From assembly GCF_900114495.1 (NCBI RefSeq), contig NZ_FOZI01000002.1, forward strand, positions 930,001-994,000: a stretch of DNA of 64,000 nucleotides, in the 5' to 3' direction. Made by a program: the position numbers and the translations under genes. This document shows positions 46,414-55,731 of the stretch, piece after piece (position 1 is the stretch's first letter; each line of letters starts with the position of its first letter). The notes beneath the pieces were generated by a model, which saw only the letters and a program-made list of their open reading frames with translations, did no database searches and was not told the DNA's origin. Source of the DNA: Dyella sp. OK004. Lineage in GTDB: Bacteria; Pseudomonadota; Gammaproteobacteria; Xanthomonadales; Rhodanobacteraceae.

Positions 46414-49019
46414 CGACGCACCATACCCGAGAGTCCGCCGGAGATGAGGCTGGCGACATTGGCCAGCACCAGCGGCAGGGCGATGCCCCCGGGTACGGCG
46501 AGATAACGTGGTTCCCATTCGGGATCGAATTTGTCTTTGTACTTGTGCAAACCGCGGAAGTTGTAGAAGCGCTCGCCGCGACCGAACAGCAACGCACCCA
46601 GCCGGCTCCATAGCGGTGCGCTGCGCCGGTTCTGCATACCAGAGAACGGTGCCATGCCCAGGTTGAACCAGCGATAGCCCTGCTGCTTCGACCACTGCAT
46701 GAGTTCGATAAACAGGAAATCCATGATGCCCGCGGGGCCGTCCGGCAAGTGGCGCATCAGATCGAGCGATGCCTCTTCCTTGCTATCGGTGAGGAACAGA
46801 TTGGCGAAGGCCACCATCTGCTCGCCCTGCCACACCACCGCCATCGGCGTGCGCGCGAGGTAATACGGATCGAAGCTGCCCAGCGAGAAGCCCTTCTCGC
46901 GCACGCCCTTGTCGCGCATCCACGCATCAGAGATCAGCTTGAGCCGTGGCAGCAGCGCCGGCACGGCTTCGGCCGGCACGATCTCCATGCGCAGGCCGTC
47001 GCGGGTGAGTTTGTTGACGGTGTTGCGCAAGACCTTCTTCGACTTGCCGTCGAGGTTGAAGGTGTCCAGGCGCACGCGCGCCTCCTCGCCGATCTTGAGC
47101 AGGTTCATGCCCACTTCGAGGTAAAGATCGAGGTCTTCGGGGCGCACCTGATAGAACAGCGGCCAGCCTCCGGCGCGCTCGCATTGTTCGCGGAAGGTCC
47201 ACACCAGCTCGCGGCGCGCTTCGTCGTCCTCGCCCACCGGATCGCCCATGGCGACCCAGCTGCGGCCTTCCACGTCGTACATGATGAAAGCCTTGCCCTC
47301 GGTATCGAACAGCAAGGTCTTGTCGCCCATCAAAGCCAGGTGCGCCTGCGCCGAGGAATAGTGCTTGATCAGCGGCAACGCCTTGGCCAGATCGTCTTCA
47401 TCTGGCAGACGCAAATCGGGACGCACCGGGCGGATCAGATTGGCCAGCGCAAACAGCATGCCCACCGCCGTCGCACCCACCAGCGCGCGCAAAGCGCGCG
47501 GCGCGCCGCCGTGATAAAAACTGAATTCCCACCACAAGTTGGTGCTGTATTCGACGTGCTTGTAGCTGAAAGACACCAGCCAGCCGGCGCAGCCCAACAC
47601 GGCAAGGATGGCGATGATCCAGCCCACCGAGAAAGTGGCGCTGAACAGTGAAGCGCGGCGGTAGAACAACCGGTGCGCCGGCGCCAACCCCAATGCCAGC
47701 AGCGACAGCAGGGTCGCTTCCTCGTAGTCGATGCCCTTGAGCAGCGACAGCACCGCGCCCAGCAGCAGCAAAACGAGAGTCAACACATAGGCCGCATCGA
47801 GCCGGCGCTGCAAACCGCGCGCAAGGATCAACAGCAGCATGCCGACCATGCTGGCAAGGAAGTGCGAGAACTCCAGCACCGGCAACGGCAGCACGTGACG
47901 CAGGATCTCCATGCGTCCCGGCAGGGCCGACGTGGCACCCGAGAACAACAGCACCGCGCCGGAGACCAGGGTCAGCCCGGCGAAGAACGGCGGCAGCAAA
48001 CCGGTGAACCACGGCGCAAGCGGCACCTTGCCGGCAAGGCCGCGCGCTTCGCGCCCCAGCACCACGACGGTGGCGGCGCACAGCGGCAGGAAGTAGTAGA
48101 TCAGGCGATACGCGGCGAGCGCGCCAAGGATCGGCGCTTCAAGACCCTGGTTGCCGGTGGCGCCGAAGCCGGCCAGCATCACCGCCTCGAACACACCCAG
48201 GCCGCCGGGCACATGGCTGATCAGGCCGGCGATCTGCGCCAGCACAAAGATCGCCATGAAGTGGCCGAAGCCGGTGTCGACCTCGTTCGGCATCAGCAGG
48301 TACAGCACCCACGCCGCCAGGCCCCAGTCCACCGCGCCGGTAAGGATCTGCCGCGCCGCGGTAGCGGTCGACGGCATGCTCAGCCGCCAGCGCCACACAT
48401 GCAGCGGACGACGCAACAACTTGTTGCCGGTCAGCCATAGCAACGGGATCAAGGTCAGCACGATCGCCACCGGCAGCCGCAGCCCAGCCATCGGCACGTA
48501 AGTCGGCACCGGCACCAGCATCAAGGTGATGCCGGTCAGCGCGAGCAGGCCCAGCCAGAAACTGGCGGTGCAATACAGCACCACCTTGGCCACCTCAATC
48601 GTGGACAGGCCGGCCTGGATATAGAAGCGATAGCGGATCGAACCGGAGATCAGCAGCGCCATGCCCAGTGCATTGCTGAAGGCGTAGCTGATGAAGGAGA
48701 TCAGCGTTACTTGCGCGCGCGGCAACTTGCGACCGATGGAAGCCAGGCCGAACCAGTCGTACAGGGTCATCACGCCATAGCTGGCCGCAGTGAACAGCAC
48801 GGCGAGCACGATGCGGTGGTTTTCGAGTCCGTGGACGTACCGCGTGACTTCGCGATAGCTCACCTGGCTGGCGAGCGAGTGCAACGCCCATAGCGCCAGG
48901 CACAGCATGCCCACCGACAACAGCGGGCCGGCGAGCCGGCGCAGCCATACGGCGCTCAGGCCAGGGCGTGCCAGGGCATCTCCCGGATCCGGGGCGTCCG
49001 CCCCTTTCTGCTCCACCAC
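46410..49019 (-). CDS. mprF: Lysylphosphatidylglycerol synthase/flippase MprF (869 aa)
   Basis: N-terminal flippase of about 14 membrane segments (to about residue 510), then the cytoplasmic synthetase domain (DUF2156: GWPLFYQVRPEDLDLYLEVG, LGMAPFSG near the end). It makes and translocates lysyl-PG, reducing negative surface charge and sensitivity to cationic peptides. Start GTG at 49017-49019 with GGAGG ten bases before. Its stop overlaps the virJ ATG. The preceding 319 bases hold only a hairpin and a C-rich repeat. Confidence 0.94.
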   Translation of the reverse strand: MVEQKGADAPDPGDALARPGLSAVWLRRLAGPLLSVGMLCLALWALHSLASQVSYREVTRYVHGLENHRIVLAVLFTAASYGVMTLYDWFGLASIGRKLPRAQVTLISFISYAFSNALGMALLISGSIRYRFYIQAGLSTIEVAKVVLYCTASFWLGLLALTGITLMLVPVPTYVPMAGLRLPVAIVLTLIPLLWLTGNKLLRRPLHVWRWRLSMPSTATAARQILTGAVDWGLAAWVLYLLMPNEVDTGFGHFMAIFVLAQIAGLISHVPGGLGVFEAVMLAGFGATGNQGLEAPILGALAAYRLIYYFLPLCAATVVVLGREARGLAGKVPLAPWFTGLLPPFFAGLTLVSGAVLLFSGATSALPGRMEILRHVLPLPVLEFSHFLASMVGMLLLILARGLQRRLDAAYVLTLVLLLLGAVLSLLKGIDYEEATLLSLLALGLAPAHRLFYRRASLFSATFSVGWIIAILAVLGCAGWLVSFSYKHVEYSTNLWWEFSFYHGGAPRALRALVGATAVGMLFALANLIRPVRPDLRLPDEDDLAKALPLIKHYSSAQAHLALMGDKTLLFDTEGKAFIMYDVEGRSWVAMGDPVGEDDEARRELVWTFREQCERAGGWPLFYQVRPEDLDLYLEVGMNLLKIGEEARVRLDTFNLDGKSKKVLRNTVNKLTRDGLRMEIVPAEAVPALLPRLKLISDAWMRDKGVREKGFSLGSFDPYYLARTPMAVVWQGEQMVAFANLFLTDSKEEASLDLMRHLPDGPAGIMDFLFIELMQWSKQQGYRWFNLGMAPFSGMQNRRSAPLWSRLGALLFGRGERFYNFRGLHKYKDKFDPEWEPRYLAVPGGIALPLVLANVASLISGGLSGMVRR

Positions 49020-49338
49020 TCGACCAAGGCCTCCACAACACGATTCAAGGCATGCGGCGCATGCCGGACACCATCGGCACGATCAGCCGTGACCCTACCG
49101 GTCCCGCCCTGCGCCGAAGGGCGCATTAAGCAAGACGGACGGACAGCGGATTGCTGCAACGGTAAAGAATAGCCTGTCGAACCCGCATCCGTTCATAACG
49201 ACGCAAGTTCGCCCCCTTGCCGGCGTGGGCCGGACGCGCCGCAGTGTACGGCCAGCCCTTTCACGGGAGGTGACACCGGAATGTCAGCGGGCAGGGGCAG
49301 CCCTCCCCTGCTTCACGCAGGAGAGGGAGTACGCGTTA
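49020..49338. other. Gene-free interval upstream of mprF
   Basis: Between mprF and the OPT transporter gene, both on the minus strand, I see no gene. It has a TGCGCC/GGCGCA hairpin at about 49111-49126 and the C-rich repeat at 49301-49327. The mprF promoter should be here but no strong -35/-10 pair was found. Confidence 0.5.
49301..49327. repeat. C-rich palindromic repeat
   Basis: Arms CCCTCCCCTGC (49301-49311) and GCAGGAGAGGG (49317-49327) are identical to those at 26687-26713, with a different loop. One of at least seven related copies in this window. Confidence 0.65.
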
Positions 49339-51333
49339 TCAGGCGCCGCTGCGCCCCTGGCGCGCCACCCAGCGATACAGCACGACCACCAGAGCGGCGA
49401 AGGCGGCACCGCCGACCCACTCAGCGGTCGCGGCGAAGCTCTCGCCCACCAGCGCCAGCGGTGCGCCCTTGCCGGAGAAAGCCACGACAGCGGCGATCAC
49501 TACGCCGATCACGCTCTCGCCCACGAGCAGGCCGGAGGCCAGCAGCACACCCAACTGCTTGGTCGCCTCGGGCTTGGGACCGCGCTCGGCGCGCTTGTCG
49601 AAGAACCAGCCGACCACCGAGCCGACCACCACCATCAGCGTGCTCGCGGTGGGCAGATAGATGCCCAGACCCACGGCCAGCGGCGGAATGCGCACGTGCT
49701 TGGTGGTGCGCGCCAGCACTTCGTCCACCACGATGATTGCCACACCGATCCAGATGCCGGTGATGATCAAGCCCCAGTCGATATTGTTGGTGATCACACC
49801 CTGTGCCAGCGCCGAGATCAGGCCAGCCTGCGGCGCAGGCAGCGCCTTGGGACCAGCGCCGGGCACGCCGGCGAAGCCATAGGCATGGTTGAGCAGGTCC
49901 AGCACCGGCGGAATCACCGCTGCGCCGGCGATCACGCCGATCACCAGGGCCACCTGCTGCCGCCATGGCGTGGCGTCCACCAGCTGGCCGGTCTTCAGAT
50001 CCTGCAGGTTGTTGTTGGCGATGGCCGCCACGGTGAAGACCACCGCCGTGGTGAACAACGCGAACGCCACCAGCGCCTTGCCAGCCTCGGCCGGCACGTA
50101 AGGTTTCACGCCCGCCACCAGCAGCAGCGCCGCGCCGATCACCACCAGGATGCCCACGCCCGACAGCGGGCTATTGGACGAACCGATCAGGCCGGCCATG
50201 TAGCCGCACACGGTCGACACAAAGAAACCCATCAGCACCACGTAAGCCACACCGCCCACCGCCAGCACGGCCATGTGGTCGCCCAGGCCGCTGGTGTTGG
50301 CGAAGTAACCGAGCAGCCAGGCGATCGGCACAAAGCAGACCAGGGTGATCAGGCCGACGATGCCAATCGGGATGTCCTGCTCAGTGCGCGGCAGCGTGTC
50401 CGCCTTGCCGGCCTTGCGCACACGCGAAGCGGCTATGGCCGAAGTCAGGCCGCTGATCACCGGTTTCACCAGCTTGGCCAGGGTCCAGATCGCCGAGACA
50501 CCGATGGAACCAGCACCGACGAAACGCACCTTATGGCTCCAGGTGCCCAGGGCCAGGTCGGCCACCGCACCGGCGGCATCTCCCGCCAGCGCCGAAAAGT
50601 GCGGCACGCCCCAACCCCAGCCGATCAGCGCGCCGACCAGCATCGCGATGCCGACCGACAGGCCCACCAGGTGGCCAATCGCGAACAGCGCAAACGAAAG
50701 ATTGAAGTCGAAGCCGCTGACCGCGCCTTTGTCGCCCACGCGGAAGTAGCTGACCACGTCGGCGGCGAACACCTGGGTCGCCACCACCACCGCGAACACG
50801 GCCGAGGTGATCGAGCCCCACAGCACCGCCATCAGGCCGGCCTTGCCCTCTTCCACACTGCCAGCGTGTTCGTCGTCGCTGCTGCCGACCTTCAGCACCT
50901 CGGCGCAGGCGATGCCTTCCGGGTACGGCAGGTCGGAGTTGGTCACCAGCGCGCGGCGCAGCGGGATCGAATACATCACGCCGAGCACGCCGCCGAGCGC
51001 GCAGACGGCGAATGAGGTCCAGAACGGAAAGCCGGTCCACCACCCGATCATGATCATGCCGGGCAGCACAAAGATGATCGACGACAAGGTGCCCGCCGCC
51101 GAAGCGATGGTCTGCACCACGTTGTTTTCCTGGATGGTCGAGTCCTTGAAGCTGCGTAGGATCGCCATCGAGATCACCGCCGCGGGGATCGAGGTGGCGA
51201 AGGTGAGACCCGCCTTGAGGCCGAAGAACACATTGGCCGCAGTGAATACGAGGGTGATGATCACACCCAAAATGACGCCGCGCAGCGTCAGCTCCTTGCG
51301 CACATCCGCGCCCGTCGCGAGATTGGCGCTCAC
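49339..51333 (-). CDS. OPT family oligopeptide/metal transporter (664 aa)
   Basis: A large inner-membrane carrier with roughly 15 or more membrane segments. Signature regions are ELTLRGVILGVIITLVFTAAN, FGLKAGLTFATSIPAAVIS, RALVTNSDLPYPEGIACAEVL and, near the C-terminus, YLPTASTLMVVVGSVVGW. Prokaryotic OPT proteins import oligopeptides or metal chelates. It stands alone, followed by nothing on the same strand for 319 bases. A hairpin-like AAACCT/AGGTTT sequence lies in its upstream region. Confidence 0.92.
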   Translation of the reverse strand: MSANLATGADVRKELTLRGVILGVIITLVFTAANVFFGLKAGLTFATSIPAAVISMAILRSFKDSTIQENNVVQTIASAAGTLSSIIFVLPGMIMIGWWTGFPFWTSFAVCALGGVLGVMYSIPLRRALVTNSDLPYPEGIACAEVLKVGSSDDEHAGSVEEGKAGLMAVLWGSITSAVFAVVVATQVFAADVVSYFRVGDKGAVSGFDFNLSFALFAIGHLVGLSVGIAMLVGALIGWGWGVPHFSALAGDAAGAVADLALGTWSHKVRFVGAGSIGVSAIWTLAKLVKPVISGLTSAIAASRVRKAGKADTLPRTEQDIPIGIVGLITLVCFVPIAWLLGYFANTSGLGDHMAVLAVGGVAYVVLMGFFVSTVCGYMAGLIGSSNSPLSGVGILVVIGAALLLVAGVKPYVPAEAGKALVAFALFTTAVVFTVAAIANNNLQDLKTGQLVDATPWRQQVALVIGVIAGAAVIPPVLDLLNHAYGFAGVPGAGPKALPAPQAGLISALAQGVITNNIDWGLIITGIWIGVAIIVVDEVLARTTKHVRIPPLAVGLGIYLPTASTLMVVVGSVVGWFFDKRAERGPKPEATKQLGVLLASGLLVGESVIGVVIAAVVAFSGKGAPLALVGESFAATAEWVGGAAFAALVVVLYRWVARQGRSGA

Positions 51334-51446
51334 GAATGCTTACCCGTCATGGTGGATCTCCCCGACCGTTGTTGTTCAAAACCTTCCTAGGTTTGCCACA
51401 CTTTTGCCTCCGAGCAAAGCGCGGTGCAGCAGAGCCGTGCATTTTC

Positions 51447-52337
51447 CTATGCTTCCGCCACCCAGCGCGAGGCGACAAAGTCGATGAAGGCGCGCGTGCG
51501 GGCGGGCAGCTGTTTACTGGCCGGCCACACGATATGCACTGGCATGCTGGGCAAACCGTAGGGCGCCAGCACCTGCTCCACCAGGCCCTGGTCGATCAGC
51601 CCGCGCACCTGCCATAGCGGTGCGAGACCGATACCCAGACCACCGGCGACCGCGGCATTGCACGCGGCGGCATTGTTGGCGCTGAAACGGCCGCTGACTT
51701 CCACCGGCAGCGGCTTGCCGTGGCGACGGAAAGTCCAGGTCTGCGCATCTCTGGCGGAACGGCGCAGGACGCATTGATGTTTGGCGAGTTCCGCCGGCTT
51801 GCGCGGTCGCCCGTGTGCCGCGAGATAACCCGGCGAAGCGAAAGCGATCTGGTGCAGGCGACCCAACAGGCGCGCCTGCAAGCGGCTGTCCGGCAACTCG
51901 CCAAGGCGCACGGCGGCATCCAGGCCGTCGCGCAGCAGGTCGGCATGACCGTCGTCCACCACCAGTTCAATGTCGACATCGGGGTAGCGCTCCATGAAGG
52001 CCGCCATCAACGGCATCACATACACCGGCGCGTATTGAGTCGAGCCGCCGATGCGCAGGCTGCCCTCGATTCTCGCGCCGTGTTCGGCGAGTGAGGAGCG
52101 CGCCAGGTCGATATCCGCCAGGGCCGTCTTGATGCGCGCATGGAAGGCCAGCCCCGCCGCGCTCGGTTGCGCGCGGCGTGTAGTGCGATGGATCAGCTCC
52201 ACGCCCAGCTCGCGCTCCAGCGCGGCGAGCACACGGCTCACCGTCTGCAGGGAACAATGCAGATGCCGCGCGGCGGCGCTCAGGTTGCCCTGCTCCACCA
52301 CAGCAATGAAGACACGGTAATCGTCGATGCTGGCCAT
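51447..52337 (-). CDS. LysR-type transcriptional regulator (296 aa)
   Basis: N-terminal winged HTH (FIAVVEQGNLSAAARHLHCS with LQTVSRVLAALERELGVEL) and a substrate-binding domain of type 2 periplasmic fold. Near the effector pocket are LRIGGSTQYAPVYVMPL and RDGLDAAVRLGELPDS. It is divergent from the SnoaL-like/MFS pair at 52444, with a 106-base gap containing two inverted repeats, so it likely controls that pair and itself. Confidence 0.92.
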   Translation of the reverse strand: MASIDDYRVFIAVVEQGNLSAAARHLHCSLQTVSRVLAALERELGVELIHRTTRRAQPSAAGLAFHARIKTALADIDLARSSLAEHGARIEGSLRIGGSTQYAPVYVMPLMAAFMERYPDVDIELVVDDGHADLLRDGLDAAVRLGELPDSRLQARLLGRLHQIAFASPGYLAAHGRPRKPAELAKHQCVLRRSARDAQTWTFRRHGKPLPVEVSGRFSANNAAACNAAVAGGLGIGLAPLWQVRGLIDQGLVEQVLAPYGLPSMPVHIVWPASKQLPARTRAFIDFVASRWVAEA

Positions 52338-52348
52338 ACGTCATTCTC

Positions 52349-52387
52349 ACTAGATACGTGATAGTACCTACTTTGAATCGTCGATTC
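52349..52387. promoter_or_regulatory. Two inverted repeats in the LysR/SnoaL-MFS divergent promoter
   Basis: ACTA-N9-TAGT at 52349-52365 (a T-N11-A-like LysR motif is included) and GAATCG-T-CGATTC at 52375-52387 are candidate binding sites for the LysR protein. The surrounding DNA is noticeably less GC-rich than the flanking genes. Confidence 0.5.
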
Positions 52388-52443
52388 TCTCTTCGCCCAA
52401 CCAGTCCAATACTCGCTGCTCCCATCTCATTCCGGAGCAGCGC

Positions 52444-52905
52444 ATGAGCTTCGTACTTCCACAGACCATCGATGGCATCGACACACGCTTCGCACCCGAT
52501 CACCCCATCGCCGCGCTGACCGCTTTCTATCGTGCTTTCAACCAGCGCGATCTCGACGCGATGGCGCGCAACTGGGCGGACGATGAAACCGTATCGATGA
52601 GCAATCCGCTGGGCGGCATCCGCCGAGGTTGGCCGGCGATCCGCGCGGTGTACGAGCGCATCCTTAGCGGCACGGCGCACGTGCAGGTAGTTTTCCACGA
52701 CTACACGCTGCATCAGGCTGACGACTATTTTCTCGTCGTGGGCCGTGAGCGCGGCATGCTGGAACACGGCAACGCCCGGCTCGAACTGGCGATCCGCACC
52801 ACCCGTTTCTATGGCCGCGTCGACGGTGCCTGGCGCCAGTTCCATCACCACGGTTCGTTCGACGATCCTGCGCTGCTCGAGGCGTATCGGGACATCCTGT
52901 CGTGA
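52444..52905 (+). CDS. SnoaL/DUF4440-like NTF2-fold protein (153 aa)
   Basis: A cytoplasmic NTF2-like domain with the family opening HPIAALTAFYRAFNQRDLDAM, ETVSMSNPLGGIRRGW, and the closing GAWRQFHHHGSFDDPALLEAY. Members isomerise or bind small hydrophobic molecules, or are of unknown role. GGAG precedes the ATG. Its stop overlaps the GTG of the MFS gene (GTGA), so the two are an operon, and both are divergent from a LysR gene. Confidence 0.82.
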   Translation: MSFVLPQTIDGIDTRFAPDHPIAALTAFYRAFNQRDLDAMARNWADDETVSMSNPLGGIRRGWPAIRAVYERILSGTAHVQVVFHDYTLHQADDYFLVVGRERGMLEHGNARLELAIRTTRFYGRVDGAWRQFHHHGSFDDPALLEAYRDILS

Positions 52906-54104
52906 GCGTGATGGCAAGCGAAGCGCGCGGACAGCACGTGCCGCCGGTGCGCCTGTTCGCACTCGCCACTGCGGTGATCGTGCTTAGTCTCTATCTGGCG
53001 CAGCCGCTGGTGGGGATGATCGGTCCGTCGCTCGGGCTTTCTCCTGCCGCCGCCGGACTGATCGCCACGCTGACTCTCGGCGGCTACGCGCTCGGCCTGT
53101 TCCTGCTGGTGCCGTTATGCGACGTGGTGGAGAACCGCGCATTGGTGCTGACAACGCTGAGCGTGCACGTCGTCGCGCTGATCGCCGCAAGCTGCATCGC
53201 TGCGCCGTCCGCCTTCCTGCTTGCCAGCCTGCTCGTGGGCATGAGCGCCTGCGCGATCCAGATGCTGATCCCCATGGCGGCGGCGATGACGCTGGAAGCG
53301 CAGCGCGGTCAGGTGATCGGCAACATCATGAGCGGACTGTTGCTGGGGGTGATGCTGTCGCGTCCGTTGGCCAGTCTGGTGGCAGGACGCTTCGGCTGGC
53401 ATGCCGTGTATGCCTTGCTTGCCGCCGCCGTCGCGCTGTTGCTGCCGGCCTTGATGCGCACGCTGCCAGTGCATCGGCCGGCTGGTGGACGCAACTATTT
53501 TCAGCTGATCGCATCCCTGTGGCATCTGCTGCGCGAAGAACCGGTACTGCGCCGACGCGCGATCACCGCGGCACTGTGCTTTGCTGCCTTCAATGCGTTC
53601 TGGAGCACGGTTGCGCTGTTGCTGGCACGCGCGCCGTTCTCACTTGGAAGTACTGGCATCGCGGTGTTCGCGCTGGTGAGTGTCAGCGGCGCAGTCAGCG
53701 CGCCTATCGCCGGCCGGCTGGGTGATCGCGGTCATGCGCGGCTCGCCACTCGCGCGGCGCATATCTGCGTTGTCGCGGGGCTGTTGCTGGCCTGGCTCGC
53801 CGGTTCGCCATGGGCCATGACGCATATCGCACCCATGCTGTCGCTGGCGCTGTTGAGCGCAGCAGCGATTCTGCTCGATGCCGGCACTATCGCCGATCAG
53901 GCGTTGGGACGGCGCGCGATCAATCTGCTGCGCCCCGAGGCGCGCGGCCGCGTCAATGGCCTGTATACCGGCGTGTTCTTTGTCGGTGGCGCTGCCGGCT
54001 CTGCTTTGGCGGGGCCGGCCTGGGCCATGGCGGATTGGAATGGCGTGGCCGTGATGGCGTTGATCTTTGCCTGCGCCGCCAGCGTGTCTGGCGCACGCCG
54101 GTAA
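52902..54104 (+). CDS. MFS efflux transporter (400 aa)
   Basis: Twelve predicted membrane segments. Motifs include GGYALGLFLLVPLCDVVENR (the MFS D-x-x-x-x-R loop, after segment 2), and GRLGDRGHARLATRAA after segment 8. It resembles drug/sugar efflux MFS proteins. GTG start shared with the stop of the SnoaL-like gene. It could export a compound that the partner or the LysR protein recognises; this is inference. Confidence 0.88.
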   Translation: MSVMASEARGQHVPPVRLFALATAVIVLSLYLAQPLVGMIGPSLGLSPAAAGLIATLTLGGYALGLFLLVPLCDVVENRALVLTTLSVHVVALIAASCIAAPSAFLLASLLVGMSACAIQMLIPMAAAMTLEAQRGQVIGNIMSGLLLGVMLSRPLASLVAGRFGWHAVYALLAAAVALLLPALMRTLPVHRPAGGRNYFQLIASLWHLLREEPVLRRRAITAALCFAAFNAFWSTVALLLARAPFSLGSTGIAVFALVSVSGAVSAPIAGRLGDRGHARLATRAAHICVVAGLLLAWLAGSPWAMTHIAPMLSLALLSAAAILLDAGTIADQALGRRAINLLRPEARGRVNGLYTGVFFVGGAAGSALAGPAWAMADWNGVAVMALIFACAASVSGARR

Positions 54105-54110
54105 GAGGAG

Positions 54111-54578
54111 CTACAGCGGCAACTCGCCTTTCGCACGGCTCTCGTCCGACCAGCCACGCGCGCAAATGCTCGCGTGCCGCGGATGCGTGAGATAAAGCGC
54201 TGCATGCTCGGCCAGATGCCGCCAGCGCAGGCATTCTTCATGCAGATGAAACACGTGATCGCGGACGGTCCGGCCAATCGGTATTTCCAGCCAGCTGGAA
54301 GCCACCTTCAGCTTCATCACGCAGCGTAAGGCGCTCTCCGCTTCCCATGCGGCGGCGGCCTGCGCCAGCGCATTGGCGCGGATCTCACGCAGACGTTCGC
54401 CGCACAGACGGGAAAGACCCTCATCGTGAATCATCAACAGTCCGTTGCCCTGCAGATCGTTCAACAGGCGGTCGAGTGGGCTTAGCGGATATTTCGCATG
54501 CGTCGCACGGACGGCGGCGGGGAGCCTGCCGGTGAACTCATAACCGCGAAACCTCGGAGCGATCTTCTTGCCATCCAT
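54111..54578 (-). CDS. Protein of unknown function (155 aa)
   Basis: I do not recognise this protein. It is a soluble, mostly helical and Arg/Leu/Ala-rich sequence with a His/Cys-bearing segment (DHVFHLHEECLRWRHLAEH) and GLLMIHDEGLSRLCGERL. The ATG at 54576-54578 is chosen; a TTG 16 codons upstream would add a Phe-rich head. It lies opposite the HTH regulator at 54768, sharing a promoter region with an operator-like palindrome. It may be controlled by that regulator. Confidence 0.55.
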   Translation of the reverse strand: MDGKKIAPRFRGYEFTGRLPAAVRATHAKYPLSPLDRLLNDLQGNGLLMIHDEGLSRLCGERLREIRANALAQAAAAWEAESALRCVMKLKVASSWLEIPIGRTVRDHVFHLHEECLRWRHLAEHAALYLTHPRHASICARGWSDESRAKGELPL

Positions 54579-54635
54579 GCGTGTGATGCCGTCGTCGCGG
54601 CCTCGTCCTGCCGCAAAAAAATACAATCATAAATA

Positions 54636-54661
54636 GCCAGCCTATGCAACCATAGATTGGC
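54636..54661. promoter_or_regulatory. Operator-like palindrome in AT-rich divergent promoter
   Basis: GCCAGCCTATG (54636-54646) and CATAGATTGGC (54651-54661) are inverted around four bases, matching at 9 of 11. The region 54615-54720 is much AT-richer than the flanks. It sits between the unknown gene and the HTH gene and is a likely site for the latter. Confidence 0.55.
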
Positions 54662-54767
54662 ATTACCGAGGGATAGATAAACAACAATACGGACTCATCT
54701 TTTTGCGCCTGCGGGCGATGCCAGACCTATCTCTGGCGCGCACCGCGCAGCGAGGACGGAGTCTCCT

Positions 54768-55151
54768 TTGGTATCGACCCCGCACGGGTTTGCCCAGCGC
54801 CTACATGTCGCCATGGATTTGGCTGGCATGAAGAAAGGGCGATCCCGTACGAGCGAGCTCGCTGCTGTCTTCGACGTCTCCCGCGAAACCGCCCGCAAGT
54901 GGCTCAACGATCTCGCCATGCCGGAGATGGAACGCATGACAGAGATGGCTGGCCGCTTTGGCGTGAGCTTCGAATGGCTGGCGACGGGCCGTGGTGCCCC
55001 CAAGGGTTTCCATATGGTGCAGGACGCCACCGTGCCCTATCGGGTGGAAAATCGTGAACAGGCGCGTTTGATCGGCCTGGTCGGCCGTTTGCCGCGCGAT
55101 CAACGCAAGGCGCTACTGGTCTTGCTGGAACAGCTGGTCGATAAATCCTGA
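54768..55151 (+). CDS. HTH (Cro/CI-like) transcriptional regulator (127 aa)
   Basis: The N-terminus (about 8-70) is a Cro/CI-like DNA-binding domain with GRSRTSELAAVFDVSRETAR as the helix-turn-helix and FGVSFEWLATGRG closing it, like phage or plasmid repressors. The C-terminal part is short (LIGLVGRLPRDQRKALLVLL) and lacks a peptidase domain. The start is TTG at 54768, with GGAG upstream; the domain needs this early start. It probably represses the divergent unknown gene through the palindrome at 54636-54661. No other phage gene is nearby. Confidence 0.82.
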   Translation: MVSTPHGFAQRLHVAMDLAGMKKGRSRTSELAAVFDVSRETARKWLNDLAMPEMERMTEMAGRFGVSFEWLATGRGAPKGFHMVQDATVPYRVENREQARLIGLVGRLPRDQRKALLVLLEQLVDKS

Positions 55152-55191
55152 GTGCAGCGCTCGAAGACCGCGCACTCAGGACGTTTTCATC

Positions 55192-55731
55192 TTACTCGTC
55201 CGCGCCCGGGTCCATGCCCGGAAACAGCACTTCGGTGTAACCGAACTTGCTGAAGTCAGTCATACGTGACGGATAGAGCCGACCGATCAGGTGATCACAT
55301 TCGTGCTGCACCACGCGCGCGTGAAAACCTTCCGCCGTGCGGTCGATGCGCTCGCCCTTGGGGCCAATGCCTTCATAGCGGATCAAGGTGTAGCGGCTGA
55401 CCGCGCCGCGCAGCCCCGGGACAGAAAGACAACCCTCCCAGCCTTCCTCCATGTCTTGCGACAGTGGCGTGATCACCGGATTGAGCAGAATGGTCTGCGG
55501 CACCGCCGGTGCATCGGGGTAACGCTCCGAACTGTCGAAACCGAAGATCACCAATTGCAGGTCCACGCCGATCTGCGGCGCAGCCAGCCCCACGCCGCCA
55601 GCGTCGTGCATGGTGTCGAACATGTCGGCAATCAGCGCATCCAGCTCGGCGGTGCCGATCATGGCGTCAGGCACTGGCGGCGCAATGCGCAACAAGCGTG
55701 GGTCACCCATCTTCAGGATTTCGCGGATCAT
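55192..55731 (-). CDS. def: Peptide deformylase (179 aa)
   Basis: Removes the N-formyl group from new proteins. The three motifs are [10 protein letters not shown] (Gln53), EGCLSVPG (metal Cys101) and QHECDHL (metal His143, His147; catalytic Glu144). The start fits [13 protein letters not shown]. It stands apart from fmt and topA-type neighbours, so it may be a second deformylase of the cell. C-terminus is acidic and ends DPGADE. Confidence 0.95.
   Translation of the reverse strand: MIREILKMGDPRLLRIAPPVPDAMIGTAELDALIADMFDTMHDAGGVGLAAPQIGVDLQLVIFGFDSSERYPDAPAVPQTILLNPVITPLSQDMEEGWEGCLSVPGLRGAVSRYTLIRYEGIGPKGERIDRTAEGFHARVVQHECDHLIGRLYPSRMTDFSKFGYTEVLFPGMDPGADE

Noticed and set aside
46414-46695. 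An N-terminal extension of VirJ overlapping the end of mprF
   Set aside because: The hydrophobic anchor begins at the ATG 46411-46413, which has the ATGA overlap with mprF; the extension is an out-of-frame reading of mprF.
49225-51015. A 596-codon plus-strand frame opposite the OPT transporter
   Set aside because: Very rich in His, Gln, Arg and Asp, as expected from antisense of hydrophobic membrane codons; the OPT gene is certain.
54111-55151. Remnant prophage
   Set aside because: Only a repressor-like HTH gene is present; no integrase, attachment sites, structural or lysis genes are nearby.
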